This document shows, in pieces, positions 37,165 through 44,588 of a stretch of DNA of 64,000 nucleotides. Origin of the DNA: an uncultured Scytonema sp. (GTDB lineage: Bacteria > Cyanobacteriota > Cyanobacteriia > Cyanobacteriales > Nostocaceae); the NCBI GenBank assembly GCA_937873135.1, contig CALMVQ010000140.1, forward strand, positions 16,886-80,885. The letters are read 5' to 3'. The notes below the pieces were generated by a model. That model saw only the letters and a list, made by a program, of their open reading frames with translations. It was not told the origin of the DNA and did not search any database. Position 1 is the stretch's first letter. The number at the start of each line of letters is the position of its first letter. The position numbers were made by a program, and so were the translations under genes.

Positions 37165-37869
37165 TTATGACTCAGGCAATTCCCCAAATCTTTCTCGGTA
37201 GCGAGTTAGCAGAAATTCGAGTTCGGCTACACGTTGACGTTCTTGTTCCGCTTGTCTTTCTGCCTCCAAGCGTTTAAGAGTTTCTTCTCTGAGTGCCTCA
37301 ACTAACTCATCATTCACCAATAATTTCTGTCCGTTATCCAAGCGATAAAAGCCAATCAGTTTTCCTTCTACAGCTAAACGGAGTTGTAATGGTTCGCTTT
37401 GACTGTCAGTAATTAGTTGATAAGCATCTTCTCGTAGTCTATACCCGCACAATTTTTCTTTAATCCACTCTCCCTTAGGATCAAATAACCAATATTCTTG
37501 TACTTCTAATGCTTCATACAGGTTTCGCTTGGTTTTTTTCTCCTCTTCTTGAGTACCTTTTGATATAATTTCAAAAATGACTTTTGGGACTTGCTTCTCC
37601 GACCAAATTTTGTAGTTGTCTCGTCCCCCTGATTCTACGTCATAGATGACCATGACATCAGGAGCAACGCGCAATTTCGGAAAATTTTCAGCATAATACA
37701 GGAATTGGTTTGCAAGAACTGTGGCTCGACGATCAAGTAAGTATTGTCTGAGGACTTCTAAGATAGTTAAAATAGCGTAGAGATGATCGTCTGTTTCCGC
37801 CACAGGTTCTCCATCGCTACTCGGATAAAAGATTTCAGATTTAGGTGAGTTAGCGACAATGGCAGTCAT
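37165..37869 (-). CDS. Uma2 family (DUF820) PD-(D/E)XK nuclease-fold protein
   Basis: About 234 residues from ATG 37869 (MTAIVANSPK); a GTG at 37905 would add twelve. The core has LRVAPDVMVIYDV, the metal-binding Asp of the nuclease fold, then VPKVIFEIISKGTQEEE with the E-x-(I)-S-x-x-T stretch, and YEALEVQEYWLFDPKGEW. The tail is a coiled coil of the LEAERQAEQERQRVAELE type, common in cyanobacterial Uma2 proteins. These genes are highly multiplied in cyanobacteria and spread with mobile DNA; the biological role is unsettled. Confidence 0.88.
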   Translation of the reverse strand: MTAIVANSPKSEIFYPSSDGEPVAETDDHLYAILTILEVLRQYLLDRRATVLANQFLYYAENFPKLRVAPDVMVIYDVESGGRDNYKIWSEKQVPKVIFEIISKGTQEEEKKTKRNLYEALEVQEYWLFDPKGEWIKEKLCGYRLREDAYQLITDSQSEPLQLRLAVEGKLIGFYRLDNGQKLLVNDELVEALREETLKRLEAERQAEQERQRVAELEFLLTRYRERFGELPES

Positions 37870-38129
37870 TCGATTTTGGATACGCGGATTTAAGATTGAC
37901 TTCACTGCTAAAGGAGGGGAAGTAAGACTGAAGTCCGAACTTTGGCATTCGTACGTATGCGAATCTAGAAGCTGTCCGGTAATCCGGACAGCTTGGTAGG
38001 TTGTTGACGATTGTTCTCGCTCTCGTCCATAAATTGCGATAGATACACTTTATCAGTACTTTACTCTACAATAAAGCATCTGTGACTTGACAAATATCTT
38101 CTTTAATGTATGTTGATACAAATAGCTGA

Positions 38130-38726
38130 CTATCGCGCACTCCTGGACTGAGCCGCTCTAGCATTTGGAAGTACACAAGGCGTTTCACTAACAGAAGGAA
38201 CGTCAGCAAAAACAGCCAAAGTATTATATTCAGGAGTATCTCGGCTATAAGTAACTTGGAATGTGTATAATTTTCTTTTACCTTGCCCTTCAGTAACAAC
38301 TGTTAGAAGCGTAGAGTCAGTGTCAGGAAGTCCGGGAATTGGAAGTTTTTTAATTCGTCTCAAGTGAATGACATTTGCTGCTGAGTTTTCACAATCTCCA
38401 GAATTGGCAGCTTGTTGACCGAACTGCGTGCAGACAGGACCATCAAAATCCAATGTCACCTGCGATGGATCATCCAACCAAACTTTTTTAATTGTTTCCC
38501 CAGTCTGAATAAAGCTTAAGTTTGTCCCTTGCTGGTACCAAACTGTGAGGTTTGGTATCGCTCCTCCCAAACCCTGCGCTTGGCAGGAGAATATAGAACG
38601 CAACACAGCGTTATTAGCCAAAGCTTTATCTGCTAGCAATAACATTGCAGCTGAGAAAAGTAAGGAGCCTAAAAAGAGGAAATAGGGATTTTGTGGAGTT
38701 TTTTCTTGAGAGGGAATGTTGTTCAT
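38130..38726 (-). CDS. Exported protein at the end of the secretion-like cluster
   Basis: The 198 residues have a cytoplasmic tail, a hydrophobic segment at about 16-36 and a possible cleavage site at LANN. The exported part has four cysteines (SFSC, PVCTQFG and SGDCEN regions), enough for two disulphides. It is the last gene of the minus-strand block and probably belongs to it. Oddly, the chain ends NARAAQSRSAR, while a neighbouring frame continues as LERLSPGVRDSQLFVST and runs to 38066. A frameshift near 38160 may therefore have changed the C terminus. I do not recognise a family. Confidence 0.65.
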   Translation of the reverse strand: MNNIPSQEKTPQNPYFLFLGSLLFSAAMLLLADKALANNAVLRSIFSCQAQGLGGAIPNLTVWYQQGTNLSFIQTGETIKKVWLDDPSQVTLDFDGPVCTQFGQQAANSGDCENSAANVIHLRRIKKLPIPGLPDTDSTLLTVVTEGQGKRKLYTFQVTYSRDTPEYNTLAVFADVPSVSETPCVLPNARAAQSRSAR

Positions 38727-38993
38727 TAATGATTACTGAAATTCAATATTTCGCCAAACTCAAATATTTTATCAAGCTATATACTAAAGTTTGAGAATAG
38801 GGATAGAACAACGTATCTTTTTAAGAGTGGTTGGGAAATCTGACTTATGGCAACTTCACATAGAACTGATATAACAATGTGATGCACTTCAAAATCGCTC
38901 AAAAAAACATGAATATTTACGATCTGCATTTATCAACGATGCTGTATGGCAACAGAGCTATACACTTCTATTACCACACACAAAGTGCCTCGA

Positions 38994-40724
38994 TCACAAA
39001 CTTGTAGTTTGATTGACGAACACTACAACTTCTTTACCTTTTGAGAGCGTCCAAAGGCTAGTTGAATTTATTGAGCGCCGAGAGTTGTCTTGTGTCTCAC
39101 GCCGCGTAAGTTCGGGAACGAGAGATCTGCCAGCGCCATCCAAAAGTCCATTTAGGACTGATGGGTCGGTTCTGTCTTCGCAGTAACCACCAACCAAGCT
39201 ACTGCCGCTAGAGGTACCAGTAATAACAGTACCACCGCTATTATAGCACCTTTGCCTAGGACGGTTCAGTACTTCTCCTACTTTACTCACACCACCTAAG
39301 AGACCCAGTTTCAAATCGCTTCCGAGCCGCGATCCCCCACCACTACCTTTGTATTCAGTTGCAATTAAAGGTTTACTTTGAGGACCACGAATTGTTAACA
39401 CATTTTCTGGTATATTCTTTTCTCTGCGTTGACCATTTTCTTGCCAAACTGCTTTCATGACTTCAAACTGTGCCAAGCCTTTGTCAGAAAAACTAGCTTT
39501 GGTTAATAACTGTGTTTGTGCAGGCAAAGCAACACTACCATCTGCAGCTTTTAATGGCTGTTTTAATTGCACTATAAATATGTTATTGTCTTTATCATCA
39601 TTATCACTATTATCGTTACTTTTATTCCTATTAAAATTCCCACCATTCGTATTCCTGTTATTGTTGTTGTACCTACCAGGAATAGTTCTAGTGCTTTCTC
39701 CAAAGGCAGCAGTTGCCAACACAGCTTTAGCAGTAGTACCTACGACTAATGATTTAGGACTAGAAGTCTGTGTGGCTTGGCTCACTACACTTGGCTGGGT
39801 TGGCTGCACGACGGGAGTAGTAGTTTGAGCGGTGATTAAAGGTTTCCGTGGTTCAGCACCGACATTTACTTTAGGAGTAGTAGCAGAAGATACCTGACCG
39901 TAACTCCCCAACTTCGATAACCTTGCCCACTCTTGCAAAGCATCTGGTGTTGGTGTTGGTGTTGGTGTTACTTGCGCTACTGGTGTAGGAACGGTGCTTT
40001 GCAGTGGTGGTGGGACATATGCGGAACGAATTTGAGGCCTTGTTGCTATAGGTTGGGGGACTCTTACAGGTCGTATAACTGTGATCACCCTTGGTGGTAC
40101 ACTCTGAGCGATCGCCGATCTATCTCTGAAAGTCGGTGGCGGCAGTATCCGTTGTACTATCACAGTTGGTCTAGTTCTGGCGGCGTAAGGAGGTTCCGTT
40201 CGGGAAGTGGATCTAGGTACCGTCCGAATCGGTGTCGGTTTTTCGGTTTTCAGTGCAAGTTGGGCGTCTTTCACCGCCTGTGCTTGTTCGGAAAGGGCAA
40301 GTTTGGTTTTCAGGGCCTCTATTTCTTCTTGTTGCAGTTCTTGAGGTGGTTTTAGTTTAACCTGCGCTTGCGTGTCCGGTAGCAGACTAGTACGATTTGG
40401 AGTGTTGGACTTTCTACTACTACCACCACTCATCAGCTGCGTCAAAAACAAACCAGCAACCACAACCACAGCCAAGGTTCCACCTCCCACCAAGGCTAAC
40501 TTAGCAAAGGGGTTTGATGATAGAGCTTGTGTAGTAGCGACTTCTCGTGGTTCTAATGGTTCAGCTTGTGGTTGTCTCAATTCGGCTGAATCCTCTTCAA
40601 AAGAAGACGCAGGAGACTGAGATTCTTCTTCCAAACCAACCAATCTGGCCATACGTGCTTCCCAATCGGAAGAATCTACTTCAGGGGGCAAATTTTTTGC
40701 AGGAGGAATTTGATATTTAGTCAT
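38994..40724 (-). CDS. VirB10/TrbI-like protein of a type IV secretion-like system
   Basis: The 576-residue protein has the VirB10 layout: a cytoplasmic acidic N terminus (about 1-72), one membrane helix (about 73-97), a long Pro/Gln/Thr-rich periplasmic stretch (about 100-310) and a C-terminal beta domain (about 375-576). The last domain starts FIVQLKQPLKAADGSVALPAQTQLL, like the IPAGTxxxxxL opening of TrbI domains, and ends LWTLSKGKEVVVFVNQ, close to the usual end of the family. VirB10 links the inner and outer membrane parts of the channel. Asn-rich DNA around 39590-39660 encodes a low-complexity spacer. Confidence 0.7.
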   Translation of the reverse strand: MTKYQIPPAKNLPPEVDSSDWEARMARLVGLEEESQSPASSFEEDSAELRQPQAEPLEPREVATTQALSSNPFAKLALVGGGTLAVVVVAGLFLTQLMSGGSSRKSNTPNRTSLLPDTQAQVKLKPPQELQQEEIEALKTKLALSEQAQAVKDAQLALKTEKPTPIRTVPRSTSRTEPPYAARTRPTVIVQRILPPPTFRDRSAIAQSVPPRVITVIRPVRVPQPIATRPQIRSAYVPPPLQSTVPTPVAQVTPTPTPTPDALQEWARLSKLGSYGQVSSATTPKVNVGAEPRKPLITAQTTTPVVQPTQPSVVSQATQTSSPKSLVVGTTAKAVLATAAFGESTRTIPGRYNNNNRNTNGGNFNRNKSNDNSDNDDKDNNIFIVQLKQPLKAADGSVALPAQTQLLTKASFSDKGLAQFEVMKAVWQENGQRREKNIPENVLTIRGPQSKPLIATEYKGSGGGSRLGSDLKLGLLGGVSKVGEVLNRPRQRCYNSGGTVITGTSSGSSLVGGYCEDRTDPSVLNGLLDGAGRSLVPELTRRETQDNSRRSINSTSLWTLSKGKEVVVFVNQTTSL

Positions 40725-40742
40725 AATAAGTAAACCTTTATT

Positions 40743-41411
40743 TCAGGAACAGTTTTTATCTTTAATATCGCAAATATTGTAAATTTCCAGCCTTGCTTCA
40801 CCAACGCGATGCACTGCTAAATTCAAAGGAAGTGCTGTATTTGGTAGTGGAGTTTCTTGGTCGTTTCTGACCCGGACTAAGATTTGTTTGTTAAAAGGGG
40901 TTGAATTTCCTAATGGATCGAAACTTGTCAAGCTTAATTGATTAGCTAACATCTCCACTCTCCATTTGCCATCCTCTATTTTTGTTGGTTGAGAAACTCT
41001 TTGTAAAACCAATACAGACTCAGTTCCTGTAGATTGATTATCTGGAGTTAAATTACTGATTTCTTTCTCAAATTTTTGCCGAAAACCATTAGCGAGTAAA
41101 TCGGAACTTATTTGCTGGACTATTCTTTGCGGCTGTTTCGGCGACCAAGTCATCATTAAAGTCATGGTTTCACCCACAAAACGCCGAATTGTTTCGGGAT
41201 TTCGCTCTAAATTCGGTTGAGACTCTACTGTGATGGCGCTTCCATCAACAAGTTGTACCAAACTAGGCATTGCATTTTTTCGATTCAACTGCTGCAATAG
41301 AGAGCCGTGAAACGTCAGTACCAACAAGGCAAATAAATTCAGACCGAATGTTCCTACCGCTAAGAACGGTAGTATATTGGTCTTCTTACTTTCTTGATTA
41401 AGTAATTGCAT
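40743..41411 (-). CDS. VirB8-like membrane protein, copy 2
   Basis: The 222-residue bitopic protein has a short cytoplasmic tail, one membrane helix (about 15-38) and a periplasmic domain with strand-rich segments (SLVQLVDGSAITVE, RFVGETMTLMMTWSP, GKWRVEMLANQL, PFNKQILVRVRN). This is the size and topology of VirB8/TraJ-type inner-membrane components with an NTF2-like periplasmic fold. It is clearly related to the next gene upstream (19-bp gap) along its whole length. The VirB8 name rests on topology, position and fold pattern, not on a diagnostic motif. Confidence 0.55.
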   Translation of the reverse strand: MQLLNQESKKTNILPFLAVGTFGLNLFALLVLTFHGSLLQQLNRKNAMPSLVQLVDGSAITVESQPNLERNPETIRRFVGETMTLMMTWSPKQPQRIVQQISSDLLANGFRQKFEKEISNLTPDNQSTGTESVLVLQRVSQPTKIEDGKWRVEMLANQLSLTSFDPLGNSTPFNKQILVRVRNDQETPLPNTALPLNLAVHRVGEARLEIYNICDIKDKNCS

Positions 41412-41430
41412 TAATTATAGATAATAAAAA

Positions 41431-42255
41431 CTACTTGATAAAGCTGCCAGAACTTCCTGGACTACAGGAACGACCACGGCCTCCATTAGATGCGCTATCT
41501 TCATCCAGCAAACACAAATTCCGAATTTCGTAAATTTCCATTTTTGCACTGCGGACGCTATAAACTGCTCTTTGCAAGTCTGTAGCCGTGTTAGTAAGCG
41601 GATACACGTATGTATCTACTGCCCTCACTAGCAAATCTTTATTAAAAGGAACTATAACTTTCTTATTTTCTTCAGAACGTTTTTTTTGAATCAGGTCGGC
41701 GACCATCCCAATTCGCCACTTTCCTGGGCCAATTTTTTCGGGCGGATAAACTCGTTTGATTATTAACTGTGACGACAAAGCTTGACTGGAGTTGTTAGAG
41801 AAGACTTCTGGCGGTGTAATTTCTGCAATTGTGCTTAAAAAACCCTTACGAAAATCTTCTGATAAGGCAAAACTCGCAATCCAACTGCTTGTAGCAACCT
41901 TTCGGCTGAAACCTTGCGGAGTTCTAATAGACACTCCTGGATCTGAGAGAGGTCTTGCAGCTTGTTCTATACTTTGTGCAGGTAACGTTCCTGACCAGTT
42001 AAACATTGATGTCATCGTTTGACTGACAAATTGACGAATAGCTTCTGGTTCTCGTGCCAAATCATCAGTCACAGTAACTGGTTTATCATCAATCAGCTGC
42101 ACAAAAGTAGGAGATTTCTCAAGACTGAGTTTGCGAATCGTCAATCCTTGAAATATCAACAAAAATAAAACAAACAGATGCAGCCCAAAAGTAGCCAGCG
42201 CAAAAGCTAGTAAAAAGCCCCCCGTTCGTTTTTTCCTTTTCTCTAGTAATACCAT
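41431..42255 (-). CDS. VirB8-like membrane protein, copy 1
   Basis: The 274 residues have the same plan as the following gene: one helix at about 13-38 (FLLAFALATFGLHLFVLFLL), then TFVQLIDDKPVTV, RQFVSQTMTSMFNW, GKWRIGMVADLI and PFNKDLLVRAVD, and a tail with MEIYEIRNLC. An additional loop of about 40 residues (about 105-145) makes it longer than copy 2. The two probably form a hetero-oligomer in the inner membrane. The final residues are Ser/Gly-rich. Confidence 0.55.
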   Translation of the reverse strand: MVLLEKRKKRTGGFLLAFALATFGLHLFVLFLLIFQGLTIRKLSLEKSPTFVQLIDDKPVTVTDDLAREPEAIRQFVSQTMTSMFNWSGTLPAQSIEQAARPLSDPGVSIRTPQGFSRKVATSSWIASFALSEDFRKGFLSTIAEITPPEVFSNNSSQALSSQLIIKRVYPPEKIGPGKWRIGMVADLIQKKRSEENKKVIVPFNKDLLVRAVDTYVYPLTNTATDLQRAVYSVRSAKMEIYEIRNLCLLDEDSASNGGRGRSCSPGSSGSFIK

Positions 42256-42558
42256 TTACCCATTCCCTCTCCCTCTCTCCCCTAAGGTCCTAATCGTTCA
42301 AACTAGCGCTGTCAAAACTTCTCTACCTCAGATGCACACTTTTTATGCCGTATTTCCCATTAGTCCTTATTATAACTATAAGTATTTAACAGGGCACGAT
42401 ATTATACTACACCGTCTTGTACATCATCTGCATGTAGGGAGAGAAGAGGCAAGGCAGAGGTAGATATGTAACATGTCGCGTCTTGACTGTATTCTAGGAA
42501 GCACAGAGTGATTATTCTGTAGATCCTAAGAGCGCATCACTCCCCACTGCCTCCTCTT
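42256..42558. other. Intergenic gap inside the secretion-like cluster
   Basis: This 303-bp stretch interrupts an otherwise tight set of genes. It contains CCCTCTCCCTCTC runs near 42268 and A/T-rich DNA near 42370 and could hold an internal promoter for the downstream genes. No gene is supported. Confidence 0.45.
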
Positions 42559-43605
42559 TTACACCCTCTCCCTTACCCAAGAAGCAGTGTTACTAATAGA
42601 ATTGAAGACTGCAAATCCTCCCCCTGCAGCCAAAGCCAGGGATAAAATTGGTGCAAGAACTCCTAGAAAAATAATGAACCACATCAAGTCAGGATCGGCA
42701 TTGGCATCTTGTGCTGGTCCATTTATAATCACTCCTGCCGTTAATATGGCAATAATGTTGAAGGAAATTTTGGCAATTCCAAGCGATACAAAACCCGTAA
42801 GCCATGCAAAAATTGGTTTACCAGCTACAGGCAACAAAGAACCACCTACAGCTAGAGGTCCTAAAGTTGCTATCAGTAGCATAGTAGATTCGAGTAAATT
42901 CTGGAAAGCAAACTGTAAGGAAATTAAAAAGGTTTTAATACTTGTCTGTACTGTCGAACCAATAAAAGAGTTAAAAGCAACTTCAGACAAGTTCCCTCTA
43001 TTATCTGTAATTAAATTCACCTTATTTTCTAATCGAGTGATCCAAATTTGATTACCATACAAAGTTCTGTATTGCTGCCAAAGATCGCTAATTTTTTCCT
43101 GAGCTTTAATAAAGCACTGAGTTTGTAGGCCGCCAGTCAGGGCTTGACAAGGACGCAAGAAAGAACCAGCAACTTCTTCTGCAACGCTAAGATTGAGGGC
43201 TTGCTGATATGTTTGATTGATATCACCTGCTTGCACTACTTGTTGGTTCGCGTTATTAAGAACATTCCGTACTCCCAGAGTTAGGTTAGACAGTACAGTT
43301 CCATTTCCAGGATTTGCTAACAGGAGTACAACAATAAATGGCCAAATTAACCCTGAGATTGGACGGGAATATTCATTGTCTAAAACATCTCTAAGCCATT
43401 GAACCATAAAAAATAATAGGGTGCCAACAGCAAAAAAAACACCCAAATTTGTCAGTGCGCCGTACAAATTATTGTTAGTATTTTTTTGTAATAAATCAAC
43501 CCATTGATTATTCCAACCATCAGCAATACTTTTTGCCGTTATTGCCCCATCATTGAAAATGTCATTAACACCAATTTGTGCAAAATGCAAGTTATCAAGC
43601 CACAT
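42559..43605 (-). CDS. Polytopic VirB6/TrbL-like membrane protein
   Basis: The chain has about 348 residues from ATG 43605, preceded by AGGAG at 5-9 nt. It has about five to six membrane spans: near 40-60, 75-92, 220-255, 258-278 and 290-325. A Cys-containing extracellular loop (LRPCQALTGGLQTQCF) and a C-terminal Ala/Gly-rich helix follow the VirB6/TrbL style. VirB6 proteins form part of the inner-membrane channel. The upstream VirB5-like gene ends only 23 bp before. The assignment is from topology and gene order. Confidence 0.6.
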   Translation of the reverse strand: MWLDNLHFAQIGVNDIFNDGAITAKSIADGWNNQWVDLLQKNTNNNLYGALTNLGVFFAVGTLLFFMVQWLRDVLDNEYSRPISGLIWPFIVVLLLANPGNGTVLSNLTLGVRNVLNNANQQVVQAGDINQTYQQALNLSVAEEVAGSFLRPCQALTGGLQTQCFIKAQEKISDLWQQYRTLYGNQIWITRLENKVNLITDNRGNLSEVAFNSFIGSTVQTSIKTFLISLQFAFQNLLESTMLLIATLGPLAVGGSLLPVAGKPIFAWLTGFVSLGIAKISFNIIAILTAGVIINGPAQDANADPDLMWFIIFLGVLAPILSLALAAGGGFAVFNSISNTASWVRERV

Positions 43606-43628
43606 CTTTACTCCTGTCTCCTCCCTCC

Positions 43629-44474
43629 TCACTGCTGATTTCCAACTGCTGTGTCCTGATTTTTCCCGACTAACAGATCTGCTTGAGAAGCGGTTCTCAA
43701 AAGTCGCGCAGCTTCTGTAGATGCATCGACTCTTCTAGCACGATTTTCCTCTTCCATCTGCTGGGAAATATTTGCTAAATTCAAGTTAGAATATTGCAGT
43801 GATCGGTTGACATGCTCTGTACTCGCAAGGGTTTCGGCTATCATCTTTGCTTGTTCGCTTTGAATGATGATGCTGCGAAACTGCAAACATTGTGGAGATT
43901 GGCCTGTACCGATAGTTGGTGTTGATGAACCCTGCGAACTGGCCCCATATGTTGATGCTGCAGCCACTGTATTCTCGATATTTGTCACTAATTGTGTTAA
44001 AATATCCTCGCAATTTGCTTCGGCATCATTTGCAGATTGCTCGAATTTCTTAATATGATCCAGCCCCTCTTGAGCATCTTGTAACTTTAATCTTGCCCGA
44101 AGTTGTCCATTGGCTCCCAGAACACCTTCTGCAGCACCAAGGGTAACTTGGCGATCAAGTTCATTTCTGGATATTGTTCCTTGGATCGCCGGATTATTCT
44201 CAAAAGTACTTGATATAGATTTGGCGATCGCATCTTCACTCACATTTTTTCCAGCAACGACTGGATCGGGTATGCTGAGATCGCCTAAAGAACTATCGAG
44301 TTCAGCGACAGACTCGTAGTCTAGAGGCGCTAAGGCGTTGGGAACACTACTACTTAGATAGTCTTTTAAATCTTGTGCGTAAGATTGAAAATCTGTCCAA
44401 ACTTCCCCTATTGCCATAGCTGGTAATATTCCCAGGAATACGAGAAAAATAGTCAAAATAGTTGTTTTTCGCAT
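43629..44474 (-). CDS. VirB5/TrbJ-like exported coiled-coil protein
   Basis: The 281 residues start with a signal peptide (MRKTTILTIFLVFLGILPAMA, cleaved near 21). The mature protein is almost all helix, rich in Gln, Asn, Ser and Ala, with two cysteines (EANCEDI and QCLQF). VirB5/TrbJ pilus-tip proteins have this size, export signal and helical content and lie next to virB6/trbL, as here. Sequence identity to known VirB5 is not evident, so the label is tentative. Confidence 0.55.
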   Translation of the reverse strand: MRKTTILTIFLVFLGILPAMAIGEVWTDFQSYAQDLKDYLSSSVPNALAPLDYESVAELDSSLGDLSIPDPVVAGKNVSEDAIAKSISSTFENNPAIQGTISRNELDRQVTLGAAEGVLGANGQLRARLKLQDAQEGLDHIKKFEQSANDAEANCEDILTQLVTNIENTVAAASTYGASSQGSSTPTIGTGQSPQCLQFRSIIIQSEQAKMIAETLASTEHVNRSLQYSNLNLANISQQMEEENRARRVDASTEAARLLRTASQADLLVGKNQDTAVGNQQ

Positions 44475-44588
44475 ACATTAAGCTATTTGAAAATCCGTAA
44501 ACAATCGTCAAGGCTGGGAGTAGGAAATTGAATTAAAAATTAGATATTTTACATTTTTAATTATTAATTTTTAATTCTTTCTCCCCAT

